Position numbers and translations under genes: made by a program. Below are positions 1 through 8,916 of a stretch of DNA of 64,000 bases, in pieces (the first letter of the stretch is position 1; each line of letters opens with the position of its first letter). The notes beneath the pieces were generated by a model that did not search any database, had not been told where the DNA came from, and saw only the letters and a program-made list of their open reading frames with translations. This DNA comes from RBG-16-34-14 sp963798865 (GTDB lineage Bacteria > Bacteroidota > Ignavibacteria > Ignavibacteriales > Ignavibacteriaceae): the NCBI GenBank assembly GCA_963798865.1, contig CAWCVZ010000009.1:310001-374000 (forward strand), read 5' to 3'.

Positions 1-264
1 TTCAATCAGCGGATCATTTTTTTTGCCGGTAAACTTTTTATAAATCTCAAATGGTTCAATAGATTTTGCTTTAAAAACTTTTAACCCTGGTGAAACTTCA
101 TTCAATAAGCTTTCATCTTTAATATAATATGAATCATTTTCAACAGTTAGAACTGCCGGTTCCCAACCATTTTCCGGTAAATGTTTAATAATTTTTAATG
201 GCCAGTGAAGAGTAGCTTTACCTGATGGCGGCCAGAAATAAGTAATAAAAAGGAGGTTCTTCAT
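1..264 (-). CDS. Glycosyltransferase, N-terminal 88 residues (cut by window edge)
   Basis: The minus strand reads from an ATG at 264 to the window edge without a stop. The protein begins MKNLLFITYFWPPSGKA, followed by a helix and a strand ending in LTVE. An N-terminal FWPPSGG-like loop of this kind is typical of GT4/GT-B glycosyltransferases that build exopolysaccharide or lipopolysaccharide, where the N-terminal half binds the acceptor. The donor-binding C-terminal half lies outside the window, so the sugar cannot be guessed. A GGAGG-like Shine-Dalgarno sequence is not seen upstream. It is divergent from the polyketide synthase operon, with about 110 bp between the two starts. Confidence 0.7.
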   Translation of the reverse strand, partial: MKNLLFITYFWPPSGKATLHWPLKIIKHLPENGWEPAVLTVENDSYYIKDESLLNEVSPGLKVFKAKSIEPFEIYKKFTGKKNDPLIE

Positions 265-375
265 CAAATTGTTTTTCAGAAAAAATCGTTAAGTTGATCT
301 AAAAGTTACTAAATTCTTAACTATAATTTTTTAGGTCTCATTTATTCATCTTCTAATACTATTTATAAAAAACTT

Positions 376-1470
376 ATGCTAATAGATATTTCAACATCAT
401 CACCACCTTATAAAGTTCTTCAGGAAAAAGCAAAAGCCGAATTGAAAAAAAGAATGAGCGGGCGACCCGCTATTGGAAGATTAATTGAGGCTGCTTCAAC
501 TCATTCCGGGATTGATTCCAGGTATATTGTAATTCCTGATGCAGAGGAGAATATCGAAAATAAATTTTACTCAAATAATGGAAGTTATACAAAACCGGAT
601 ACCCAAGTAAGAATGAATGAATATGAAAAGTGGTCAAAGAAATTATCAAAGGAAGCTGTTGGTAAATTATTGAACGAAAATAATTTTGATCCATCAACGA
701 TTGAAAGGCTTATTACAATTTCCTGTACGGGATTTTTTGCTCCGGGGCTGGATTATTACTTAATCGAGGAATTTAAAATTCCTTCATCCGTTAAAAGAAC
801 TAACATTGGGTTTATGGGATGTGCTGCCTCAATAACAGGATTTAATTCTGTACTTGAAGCTTTAAATTCTTCAAAAGAAAAAGAATTAAATACTCTTTTA
901 GTTTCTGTTGAACTATGCAGTCTTCATTTACAGACAGAGCCAACCCGTGATAATATTCTGGCAAATATGATTTTTTCAGATGGATGTGCTGCCGCTTTAT
1001 TTTCCAACGCAAATGGTTTTTCAGATTCAGGCAGGTTTAAAATTAATTCTGTAGATGCTTTTCTCTTCGGTAATTCTGCAGAATACATGGGCTGGAAGAT
1101 AGGCAATTTTGGTTTTGAAATGATTCTTTCCCCTGAACTTCCTAAGATTATTCTTGAATCAGCTTGTCCCGAGTTATTGAAAATAATTTCTTCAAAAGGG
1201 ATTAAAAAAGATGATATAAAATATTGGGCCCTTCACCCCGGAGGAAGAGCAATTCTTGATGCACTGCAAAATGGAATTGGTTTGACAGACGAACAAATGA
1301 TTCCTTCAAGAAATGTTTTAAGAAATTTCGGCAATATGTCTTCCGCATCTATTCTTTTTGTTCTAAAAGAAATTTTAAAAACTTCTCATCTTAAAAAGAA
1401 TGAATATTGCTGTGCTGTAGCTTTTGGTCCGGGTTTAACAATGGAAACTGCATTGCTCCGGGTTGTTTAA
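376..1470 (+). CDS. Type III polyketide synthase (chalcone/stilbene synthase family)
   Basis: This 364-residue protein has the normal length for a homodimeric type III polyketide synthase, which condenses malonyl-CoA units on a free CoA starter. The complete catalytic triad is visible: Cys149 in GFMGCAAS, His287 in ALHPGGRAIL and Asn320 in NFGNMSSAS. The C-terminal AFGPG loop that shapes the active site is also present. It starts at ATG 376 without a clear ribosome binding site. Its stop overlaps the start of the methyltransferase by one base (TAATG), so the two are probably translationally coupled, and an FAD oxidoreductase follows. The three together suggest a methylated, oxidised aromatic product such as an alkylresorcinol or quinone. 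The product is inference; the enzyme class is not in doubt. Confidence 0.93.
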   Translation: MLIDISTSSPPYKVLQEKAKAELKKRMSGRPAIGRLIEAASTHSGIDSRYIVIPDAEENIENKFYSNNGSYTKPDTQVRMNEYEKWSKKLSKEAVGKLLNENNFDPSTIERLITISCTGFFAPGLDYYLIEEFKIPSSVKRTNIGFMGCAASITGFNSVLEALNSSKEKELNTLLVSVELCSLHLQTEPTRDNILANMIFSDGCAAALFSNANGFSDSGRFKINSVDAFLFGNSAEYMGWKIGNFGFEMILSPELPKIILESACPELLKIISSKGIKKDDIKYWALHPGGRAILDALQNGIGLTDEQMIPSRNVLRNFGNMSSASILFVLKEILKTSHLKKNEYCCAVAFGPGLTMETALLRVV

Positions 1471-2171
1471 TGTTTTTCAACAGAAGCTATAAAAAAGAAA
1501 TGATGGATGATTTTTCTATTAATGATGGAAGAATTGACATTGCACTTAAAGAATTAAAAATCATAAATAAATATCTTGGCGGAAATTCTACAACAAAGGC
1601 AGGCTTAAAAAAAATTCTTTCAGGAATTCATTCTGAATCTCAGGTAAAAATTCTTGATGCCGGCGGTGGAGCTTCAGATATTCTTTTATCATTAAAGGAT
1701 AATCCGCTAAGGAATATGGAAATATTTTCTGCTGATATAAATAAACGGATTGCGAAATATGTAAAGCAGAACTCTCCCCAGGTTGAAGTTATTTGTGCTG
1801 ATGTATTTAATCTTCCATTTAAACCGGAGCAATTTGATATTGTACACCTTTCCTTATTTCTTCATCATTTTAAGGAAGAGGAGATTAAAGAAATTTTATT
1901 TAATCTAAGCGGTTTAGCAAAGTACGGAATAATAATAAACGATCTTCAAAGATCTTTTATTGCTTTAATGGGGATAAAAATTTTAACTATGCTTTTCTCT
2001 AAAAGTGAAATGGTGAAAAACGATGCGCCTCTTTCAGTTAAAAAAAGTTTTATTAAAAAAGATTTAGTGAAAATTTTAAACGTCCTGAATTTTAAATTTG
2101 AAATAAAATATAAATGGGCATTCAGATGGCTGGTTGTAGTATATAAAAAAGCTGAATGCATGCATGCATGA
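1470..2171 (+). CDS. Class I SAM-dependent methyltransferase in the polyketide operon
   Basis: The 233-residue product carries the class I methyltransferase signature. Motif I is LDAGGGASD (about residues 65-73), followed by an acidic residue after the second strand (SADIN) and the post-core FDIVHLSLFLHHF segment. An in-frame start exists further upstream at 1407, but ATG 1470 overlaps the polyketide synthase stop as TAATG, removes an implausible Cys-rich leader and fits the family length. It most likely O- or C-methylates the polyketide made by its upstream partner. That substrate assignment rests only on operon position. The gene ends inside a strong inverted repeat at 2151-2182. Confidence 0.85.
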   Translation: MFFNRSYKKEMMDDFSINDGRIDIALKELKIINKYLGGNSTTKAGLKKILSGIHSESQVKILDAGGGASDILLSLKDNPLRNMEIFSADINKRIAKYVKQNSPQVEVICADVFNLPFKPEQFDIVHLSLFLHHFKEEEIKEILFNLSGLAKYGIIINDLQRSFIALMGIKILTMLFSKSEMVKNDAPLSVKKSFIKKDLVKILNVLNFKFEIKYKWAFRWLVVVYKKAECMHA

Positions 2172-2182
2172 ATGCATTCAGC
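2151..2182. repeat. Perfect inverted repeat at the methyltransferase stop codon
   Basis: Two perfect 11-base arms, GCTGAATGCAT at 2151-2161 and its complement at 2172-2182, flank a 10-base loop made of GCAT repeats. The methyltransferase TGA (2169-2171) lies in the loop. There is no T-run after it, so it is a poor intrinsic terminator. It could stabilise the upstream mRNA or attenuate expression of the oxidoreductase whose probable ATG is at 2221. Confidence 0.75.
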
Positions 2183-2220
2183 CAGCAATCAAACATTTAT
2201 GCAAACTTTTAGGGCAACGG

Positions 2221-3390
2221 ATGAATTACGATTTTGAAATAGGAATTATCGGCGGAGGTCCTGCCGGCTCAACTGCTGCTTTTTATTTGGCAGGATATGG
2301 TTTTAATGTCTGTTTGTTTGAAAAAAAAATCTTTCCACGAGAAACTCTTTGTGGTGAGTTTTTATCAGCAGAGGTAATTTATTTCTTAAGAGAATTAAAT
2401 TTATTCGATGAATTTCTTTCCTTTAAACCTAATAAAATCAATTCCTTTTGTTTCTTTAATAACTCCGGTAAAAGTATAAAAAGCAAATTCAATTTTGATG
2501 CATATGGTTTAAGGCGCTCTGTATTTGATAATTTTTTACTTTGTAATGCTAAAAGAAAAGGCGTAACTGTTTTTCAGCCGGCGGAGGTTAAAGAAATTTT
2601 ACCTGGGAATGAATTCCATCATTTGATAATTAAAGATAAAAATCAAAAAGAAAAAAAAATTATTGCTAGAAATTTAATTTCAGCTTTTGGTAAACAAAAC
2701 CCGCTGGATGAAAGTTTGAATAGAAACTTTGCTAAAAGGAAATCAAAACTAAACGGAATAAAATTTCACCTGGATAAAAATGAATTAAAAAATTTTGAAA
2801 AAGGCGAAATTCAAATTTATGCTTCGGATAGTATTTATTGCGGAGTAAACTCAGTTGATAATAATAAAATAACTTTTTGTTTTTTGGAGGACAGAAATTA
2901 TGAACAACCTCCTCCCCGGAAACAATTAGTTCATCTCCAAAAGGAAAATAAAGCTTTTGAAAAATTATTTGCTAGCAATGAAGAAAATATTTTCGATGAG
3001 ATTCCGGTTTACGGCACAGGAAATATTTTTTTTGGAAAGAGAAATCCTGTTGAGAAAGGTATTTATTTTATTGGCGATGCTGCAGGGGTAATTGCCCCTT
3101 TAGCAGGAGATGGAATTGGTATTGCAATGGAATCCGGGAAATTAATTGCTGACTTGTTCCTTAAAAAAAGAAATGAAAACCTCTCAAACAAACACCTTGA
3201 ATATTTATTTACTGCTGAATGGAATAATTTATTCTTTAAGAGGATGCAAACAGCAAAATTTATCCAGGATTTTATTCTTAAAAAATTCAGAAGAAATACA
3301 GGATTTTTAACTGCTAGATTTTTTCCATTCCTGCTGCCTTATCTAATCAATTCAACCAGAAATACTTCGGGTAGAAAAATATTGTCTTAA
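2221..3390 (+). CDS. FAD-dependent oxidoreductase, geranylgeranyl reductase/halogenase-like
   Basis: A flavoprotein of 389 residues. The N-terminal dinucleotide-binding loop GGGPAG is at residues 11-16, and the second FAD motif GDAAG begins at about residue 285, followed by PLAGDGIGIAMESG. This pairing marks the group of flavin monooxygenases, halogenases and geranylgeranyl reductases. An ATG at 2164 is open in the same frame, but it would add a 19-residue leader translated from the inverted repeat; the FAD-binding strand begins right after ATG 2221, so I chose that. It is third in the operon and likely oxidises, or reduces an alkyl or isoprenoid chain of, the polyketide. No tryptophan-halogenase WxWxIP motif is seen. 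Confidence 0.85.
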   Translation: MNYDFEIGIIGGGPAGSTAAFYLAGYGFNVCLFEKKIFPRETLCGEFLSAEVIYFLRELNLFDEFLSFKPNKINSFCFFNNSGKSIKSKFNFDAYGLRRSVFDNFLLCNAKRKGVTVFQPAEVKEILPGNEFHHLIIKDKNQKEKKIIARNLISAFGKQNPLDESLNRNFAKRKSKLNGIKFHLDKNELKNFEKGEIQIYASDSIYCGVNSVDNNKITFCFLEDRNYEQPPPRKQLVHLQKENKAFEKLFASNEENIFDEIPVYGTGNIFFGKRNPVEKGIYFIGDAAGVIAPLAGDGIGIAMESGKLIADLFLKKRNENLSNKHLEYLFTAEWNNLFFKRMQTAKFIQDFILKKFRRNTGFLTARFFPFLLPYLINSTRNTSGRKILS

Positions 3391-3421
3391 TTTTACTTCT
3401 TAACTTTAATTATATTAACAT

Positions 3422-3799
3422 ATGGATTTTAAGATTAAAAATATTTCGCGTTTTGTTGTTGTTGGCGACAGAGTATTGTTAAAACCTGAAGAAGAAATTA
3501 ACAAAACTTCAAGCGGACTTTTTCTTCCACCGGGAGTTTCTGAAAAAGAAAAAATTCAAAGCGGGTATGTTATTAAAGTTGGTCCAGGTTATCCTACTGC
3601 AAGTAATGTTGATGATGAACCCTGGAAGGAATCTAAAGAGCCTGTTAAATATATTCCTTTACAGGCAAAGGAAGGAGACCTTGCTATTTTCCTTCGTAAA
3701 GAAGCATTTGAAATAGAATTTGAAAAAGAAAAATATTTAATTGTTCCTCAGTCGGCAATTCTGCTTTTAATAAGAAACGATTTTGATATTAGCGATTAA
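3422..3799 (+). CDS. GroES-family co-chaperonin-like protein
   Basis: The 125-residue protein has the GroES core: GDRVLLKPEEE near residues 16-26, the mobile-loop region TSSGLFLPPGVSEKEK, and GYVIKVGPG. True GroES is about 95 residues. The extra length lies in a central insertion (residues 62-80) and a longer C-terminus. No groEL lies nearby, so this is probably a second, divergent GroES-like protein rather than the main co-chaperonin. The mobile loop that contacts GroEL seems intact, so it may still cap a chaperonin. It follows the polyketide operon by about 30 bp, but nothing shows that it belongs to it. Confidence 0.75.
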   Translation: MDFKIKNISRFVVVGDRVLLKPEEEINKTSSGLFLPPGVSEKEKIQSGYVIKVGPGYPTASNVDDEPWKESKEPVKYIPLQAKEGDLAIFLRKEAFEIEFEKEKYLIVPQSAILLLIRNDFDISD

Positions 3800-3825
3800 A
3801 ATTCTTTTTAAAAAGGAAGAATTTT
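3798..3825. terminator. Bidirectional hairpin between convergent genes
   Basis: AAAATTCTT at 3798-3806 pairs with AAGAATTTT at 3817-3825 around an A/T-rich loop. It sits between the convergent GroES-like gene and the small minus-strand gene and overlaps both stop regions. The stem is AT-only apart from one G-C pair, so its strength is uncertain. Confidence 0.45.
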
Positions 3826-4050
3826 ATTAATTATCACCTTTAAGCGAGAATACTTTCCAATATAAATCGGATCTTCTTCAAGATCTTCATCATAAAGAGA
3901 TGAATTCTCTAAAGTAGATTCATCGCCTACAGCAATAATAAATTTTTCCAAAGTTTCTTTGGTATCTTTTTGTGAAACCGGGAGTCTCAAGTCGCAGCAT
4001 TCATCATAGAGCTCTTCCCAGGAACGGTTGGAAGGATTAATTGTATCCAT
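3808..4050 (-). CDS. Small acidic protein of unknown function
   Basis: I do not recognise this 80-residue protein. It begins MDTINPSNRSWEELYDE, is acidic in the middle (DEDLEEDP) and ends in a basic, hydrophobic stretch (LKVIINKILPF). There is no signal peptide or membrane segment. The start at ATG 4050 is preceded on the minus strand by a GAGAGAG stretch that could serve as a weak ribosome binding site. It converges on the GroES-like gene and is followed by a shared hairpin. Codon use looks like its neighbours, so it is probably a real gene, but no role can be assigned. Confidence 0.5.
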   Translation of the reverse strand: MDTINPSNRSWEELYDECCDLRLPVSQKDTKETLEKFIIAVGDESTLENSSLYDEDLEEDPIYIGKYSRLKVIINKILPF

Positions 4051-4352
4051 TGTGACTCTCTCTACATTAATTTATAAACTCAAATCCATAATGGATTTCA
4101 TATATGTGTCAAAATTTTAAAGAATAACAGGAAAAACTTTATAACTGTTTACGCAAATATTATTCCTCAAAAAAAACCCTTATTATTTAGGGAAAACTTT
4201 TAAAAATGAATTCTGTTCCGGTAAATAATTCTCTTAAGGAAAAAAACTTCTTAAAGGTTTAAATAAAATTTTGAGAAATCTCTTTCTAAGAAAGTGTCAT
4301 CAATTTTTCTTATTTTTGAAGAAAATAAAATAATATTCTAACAGGAAACGTA
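4051..4352. other. Intergenic region between small protein and aconitase
   Basis: About 300 AT-rich bases separate two divergent genes. I see no ORF or RNA gene. The only recognisable site is a -7-like TATTTTTG at 4311-4318 facing aconitase. Confidence 0.5.
4311..4318 (+). promoter_or_regulatory. Possible -7 element (TAnnTTTG) for aconitase
   Basis: TATTTTTG matches the Bacteroidota -7 consensus TAnnTTTG and lies 35 bases before the aconitase ATG. No matching -33 TTG is found at the usual spacing, and the motif is short in AT-rich DNA. Confidence 0.3.
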
Positions 4353-6632
4353 ATGGCTGCCAATATTGACTTGCCTGCCGGACAAGCAGGAATGATTAAG
4401 AAAGTTTACTCTGAATACAAGGGAAAATTAGCTTCAATAAGAAAGATTATTAATCACCCTTTAACTTTTAGTGAAAAGATTTTATATGCTCATTTATGGG
4501 GAAAACCTGAAAAAGAATATGCAAAAGGAAAAGATTATGTTGACTTAGCTCCCGACAGAGTTGCAATGCAGGATGCAACAGCTCAAATGGCTTTGCTTCA
4601 ATTCATGTCAGCTGGAAGAAAAACTACAGCAGTTCCATCAACAGTTCATTGTGATCATCTCATTCAGGCGCAGGTTGGCGCGAAGGATGATTTGTTAAGA
4701 GCAACGGAAGAAAATAAAGAAGTTTATGATTTTCTTGAAAGCATATCAAAAAAATATGGAATAGGATTCTGGAAACCTGGTGCTGGAATTATTCACCAGG
4801 TTGTTTTAGAAAATTATGCTTTTCCCGGCGGAATGATGATTGGAACCGATTCTCACACTCCGAATGCCGGAGGATTGGGAATGATTGCTATTGGAGTTGG
4901 CGGAGCTGATGCAGTTGATGTTATGGCTGGCATGCCCTGGGAATTAAAATGGCCTAAAATAATTGGTGTTAAACTCACAGGAAAAATGAATGGATGGACT
5001 TCCGCTAAGGATGTTATTCTTAAACTGGCAGGAATTCTAACTGTTAAAGGCGGAACAGGAGCAATTGTTGAATATTTTGGCGAAGGTGTTTCATCAATTT
5101 CATGCACTGGCAAAGGAACAATTTGTAATATGGGCGCTGAGATTGGAGCTACAACTTCTTTGTTTCCTTTTGATGACAGGATGGCTGCTTATTTAAGAAT
5201 TACAGACAGAGTTGATGTTGCTGCTCTTGCAGAAAGTAATGCTGATGAACTTGCTGCAGATCCTGAAGTAATAAAAAATCCTGAGAAGTATTACGATAAA
5301 ATTGTTGAGATTAATTTATCCGAACTTGAACCGCATCTCAATGGACCGTTCACTCCGGATAAAGCATGGCCAATTTCTAAAATGAAAGAAGCAGTAAAAG
5401 AATTTGATTATCCTGATATAATTAAAGTTGCCTTAATCGGAAGCTGCACAAACTCCAGCTATGAAGATATTGACAGAGCAACAAGTATTGCAAAGCAAGC
5501 ATTAAAAAAAGGGCTTAAAGCAAAATCGCAGTTTACAATTACTCCCGGTTCTGAACAGGTGAGAGCGACTATTGAAAGAGATGGTCATTTGTCAATCCTT
5601 TCTGATTTTGGAGGATTGATTCTTGCAAATGCATGCGGTCCTTGCATTGGAATGTGGAAAAGAATGGATATAAAAACTGGTGAAAGAAATACAATCGTTA
5701 CTTCGTTCAACAGGAATTTTGCAAAAAGAAATGATGGAAATCCGGAAACGTTAGCATTTGTTGCAAGCCCGGAATTAACAACTGCTCTGGCAATAGCAGG
5801 AAGACTTTCATTTAATCCTTTGACAGACGAACTTGAAAATAAAAAAGGCGAAAAAGTTAAACTTGATCCTCCAACCGGAGAAGAGCTTCCTCCTAAAGGA
5901 TTTAATAAAGGAGAGAGCGGATTTATTCCTCCTGCAAAAGATGGCGCTAATGTAAATGTTGTTGTTAAGCCGGATAGCGACCGATTGCAATTATTAAAAC
6001 CATTTACACCGTGGGATGGAAAAGATCTTGTTGATCTCCCTGTTTTATTAAAGGCCAAAGGTAAATGTACAACAGATCATATCTCAATGGCGGGACCATG
6101 GTTAAAATACCGCGGGCACCTGGATAATATTTCCAACAATATGTTTATTGGTGCAATAAATGCTTTTACGGGCGATACCGGAAAAACTAAAAATATTTTT
6201 ACCGGAGAAACTAAATCAATTCCTGAAGTTGCCCGTGCATATAAAGCTAAAGGAATTAATTGGATTGTTGTTGGTGACGAAAATTATGGAGAAGGTTCAA
6301 GTCGTGAACATGCTGCAATGGAACCGAGACATCTTGGCGGAAGAGCAATAATAGTTAGAAGTTTTGCAAGGATTCATGAAACGAATCTTAAAAAACAAGG
6401 AATGCTTCCTTTAACATTTGCACATCCTAAAGATTATGATAAAATAGAGGAAGAAGATAAAGTTACATTAAAGGTTTCTGAATTAGCTCCTGAAAAACCT
6501 GTTAAGATGATTCTAAAACATAAAGATGGTTCATCTGATGAAGTTGTTTTGAATCATACTATGAATGACGCTCAAATAAAATGGTTTAAAGCCGGAAGCG
6601 CTTTGAATCTTATTGCAGCACTAAATAAATAA
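4353..6632 (+). CDS. Aconitate hydratase
   Basis: The 759-residue enzyme interconverts citrate and isocitrate in the TCA cycle. The three 4Fe-4S ligands are present: Cys365 in IGSCTNSS, and Cys428 and Cys431 in ANACGPCIGMW. Substrate-binding motifs include GTDSHTPNAGG and, in the swivel domain, GEGSSREHAAMEPR. Length and motifs match the mitochondrial-type aconitase common in Bacteroidota. The N-terminus is odd: between MAANID and MIKKVYSEY, where relatives run straight through, there are seven extra residues LPAGQAG encoded by a 21-bp palindromic element (4371-4391). The insert keeps the frame and lies before the first helix, so the enzyme should still work. A strong terminator follows the gene. 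Confidence 0.97.
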   Translation: MAANIDLPAGQAGMIKKVYSEYKGKLASIRKIINHPLTFSEKILYAHLWGKPEKEYAKGKDYVDLAPDRVAMQDATAQMALLQFMSAGRKTTAVPSTVHCDHLIQAQVGAKDDLLRATEENKEVYDFLESISKKYGIGFWKPGAGIIHQVVLENYAFPGGMMIGTDSHTPNAGGLGMIAIGVGGADAVDVMAGMPWELKWPKIIGVKLTGKMNGWTSAKDVILKLAGILTVKGGTGAIVEYFGEGVSSISCTGKGTICNMGAEIGATTSLFPFDDRMAAYLRITDRVDVAALAESNADELAADPEVIKNPEKYYDKIVEINLSELEPHLNGPFTPDKAWPISKMKEAVKEFDYPDIIKVALIGSCTNSSYEDIDRATSIAKQALKKGLKAKSQFTITPGSEQVRATIERDGHLSILSDFGGLILANACGPCIGMWKRMDIKTGERNTIVTSFNRNFAKRNDGNPETLAFVASPELTTALAIAGRLSFNPLTDELENKKGEKVKLDPPTGEELPPKGFNKGESGFIPPAKDGANVNVVVKPDSDRLQLLKPFTPWDGKDLVDLPVLLKAKGKCTTDHISMAGPWLKYRGHLDNISNNMFIGAINAFTGDTGKTKNIFTGETKSIPEVARAYKAKGINWIVVGDENYGEGSSREHAAMEPRHLGGRAIIVRSFARIHETNLKKQGMLPLTFAHPKDYDKIEEEDKVTLKVSELAPEKPVKMILKHKDGSSDEVVLNHTMNDAQIKWFKAGSALNLIAALNK
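4371..4391. repeat. 21-bp palindromic element inserted in frame in aconitase
   Basis: TTGCCTGCCGGACAAGCAGG plus one A encodes LPAGQAG. Removing exactly these 21 bases restores a typical aconitase N-terminus. Related copies occur near 10378, 13377 and 59703. The arms CCTGC and GCAGG pair imperfectly around the centre. Confidence 0.75.
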
Positions 6633-6654
6633 ATTTGAAATTTACAACGGTTGA

Positions 6655-6680
6655 GGCGTGGAAACTCCACGCCTTTTTTA
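6655..6680 (+). terminator. Rho-independent terminator after aconitase
   Basis: A perfect 8-bp GC-rich stem (GGCGTGGA at 6655-6662, TCCACGCC at 6666-6673) with a three-base loop is followed directly by TTTTTT. Confidence 0.92.
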
Positions 6681-6757
6681 TTAGTTCAAAATTTGTTACA
6701 TAGAATTCGGTTAACCAAGATTGTATTTTTAATGATAAAAAGGATTCATTCTATTTA

Positions 6758-8858
6758 ATGACTTTTCTCAACCCTGCTGTATTGTTTGGCTTGCTTGCTG
6801 CTTCAATTCCTATTCTCATTCATCTTTTAAATTTAAGAAAACTAAAGAAGATTGAGTTTAGCACTTTAACATTTCTAAAAGAATTACAGAAGAACAGGAT
6901 AAGGAAAATTAAATTAAAGCAATGGCTTCTTCTTGCTTTGAGAGTTCTGGTTATTCTTCTGCTGGTTTTTGCTTTTGCCAGACCCACACTTGAAGGGGTT
7001 GCAATAGGCGGAACAACTTCTGCAGCAAAAACAACTGCAGTTTTTATTCTAGATGATACTTTCAGCATGTCAGTAGTTGATGCAAACGGTTCTTATTTAA
7101 ACCAGGCGAAGTCTTCAATTCAGCAGTTGATAAGAAATCTGCAGGAAGGTGATGAAGCATCTTTAATTCTTGTATCAGGAAAAAATAAAGACGATATAAA
7201 AACTTCTGCAAATTTACAGGAGCTCATTTCTAAAGTTGATATTGTTGAGCCAGCATACTCCAGTAATTATTTGCACAACTCAATTGTTAAAGCTTCAGAA
7301 GTTTTATCCGGATCTAAAAATTTTAACAAAGAAATTTATATCTTTTCTGATTTTCAAAAGAGTAGAATCTCGGAAGAGGGTTCACTTTCAGATTTAAGCC
7401 AGTTGCTAAATGAAAAAGTTAAAATTTATTCTTTCGATTATTCAGGGAAAGATGTTTACAATGTTGGAATTGATGATATCAAAGTTGAAACACGCATCTT
7501 TGAAAAAGATAAACCGGTTACTTTTAATGTAACGGTTACAAATTATTCTTCTGATGAAGTTAAAAATCTTGTTGTTTCTTTATTTATAAATAATGAACGA
7601 ACTGCTCAGCAGAGTGTTTCCCTTGCAGCGGGTGCTTCCTCCGTGGTTACAATGGAAGCATTAGTTAAACAAACAGGTTACAATAATATTTTTGCTGAGA
7701 TTGAAGATGATGAAATAATCCAGGATAACAGGAGATATACAAATATCTTTATACCGGATAAAATTCATTTAATTATTTTTTATGATAAGGAAGACGATTC
7801 GCAATTCGTAAATCTTGCACTTGAATCATCCGGGAATAATGAAACATTTGAAGTATTAAAAAAGAATTTAAGCCAGTTTGCATCAGTTAGTTTAAATCAA
7901 TTTGAAGTTGTTTTTGTTATAGGTGCCGAAAATTTGACTAACATTGAAAGACTGAAACAATTTATTGAAAACGGGGGAGGATTATTCTTGTTCCCGGGAA
8001 GCGAGACTTCCGAAATAAGCTTTCAAAATTTATTAAGTGAAATTAATCTTCCATCAGTTCAAGGCTCTTTCGGTAAAATAAATAATAAAGAGAATGTAGT
8101 TAACTTTGATAAAAAAGATTTAGAGCATCCTGTTTTCCAGGATATTTTTACAGAAGGTATAAAAAGAAATATTGAATCACCTGAAATAAATTATCATTTT
8201 AAAATTAATTCAGAAGGAAAGGGAACAACAATTATTTCGTTAATGGATGGTTCATCTTTTTTGAGTGAATATAAAATTGGAAAGGGTAAAGTTTTTCTTT
8301 GCAGTACTTCTCCGGTTTTAAGCTGGTCTGATTTTCCATTAAAAGGAATTTTCCCTCCGTTAATTAATAAATCGGTTTTTTATTTAGCATCAAAAAATGA
8401 AACTGAAAAAAATTATCTTTCCGGCGAAACCATTGATATAAATCTTGGCAAAAGAAGTATATCGCGCATTAAAATTGAGCTTCCTGATAAAACAGATGAA
8501 TTTATTAATCCTGAATCAATATCAAACGATTTTATCTCATTTAATAAAACAGATTTTGCCGGAATAATAAAAACTTACTCTGGTGAGGAATTGATAAATG
8601 AAATTTCAGTTAACCATAATCCGCTTGAATCAAACACAAATTCAATCAGCACTGATGAGTTCAAAAATTATCTTTAGCGAAATAAATTTTAAAGGAAAAA
8701 TTTTCAATATAAGTAAAGATCAGAATCCCGTTGAGGTTATTTTGCAGGCAAGATTTGGTTCAGAGCTCTGGAAACTATTTCTATTGGCGGCTTTAGCAGC
8801 CTCTCTGGTTGAAATGCTGGTTGCAAGAAATATGAAGAAGGAGCTTGCTGAAGTTTAA
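6758..8858 (+). CDS. BatA-type membrane protein with VWA domain, frameshifted near the C-terminus
   Basis: Residues 1-77 form the BatA N-terminal domain (MTFLNPAVLFGLLAASIPIL, then a basic loop and a second membrane helix ending FAFARP). A von Willebrand factor A domain follows with a DDTFS version of the metal-binding DxSxS motif, then a long extracytoplasmic region. The first frame stops at 8677, but the next frame encodes a terminal membrane helix (SELWKLFLLAALAASLVEML) that relatives of this family carry. Deleting one T from TTT at 8673-8675 joins them into a 699-residue protein. In Bacteroidota such proteins travel with DUF58/MoxR genes and with DUF4159/DUF4175 genes, which occur here at 15.5-19.6 kb. 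A role in envelope integrity is inferred. Confidence 0.85.
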
Positions 8859-8916
8859 TATGTAGAATAGTTTTACAAATTATTAATGCTTAGGTATAGA
8901 GGTATAACAGTTATAG

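Noticed and set aside
2164..2220. Upstream ATG of the FAD oxidoreductase
   Set aside because: The 19-residue extension is encoded by the inverted repeat and has no place before the Rossmann strand; ATG 2221 fits the fold.
5585..6058. Long open frame (157 codons) antisense to aconitase
   Set aside because: It lies entirely inside a highly conserved enzyme gene, has no ribosome binding site and shows no family features; it is a codon-usage shadow.
8598..8858. Separate 86-residue gene after the BatA-like gene
   Set aside because: Its conserved part begins inside the frame break, and its terminal helix is the expected C-terminus of the upstream protein; there is no own start signal.
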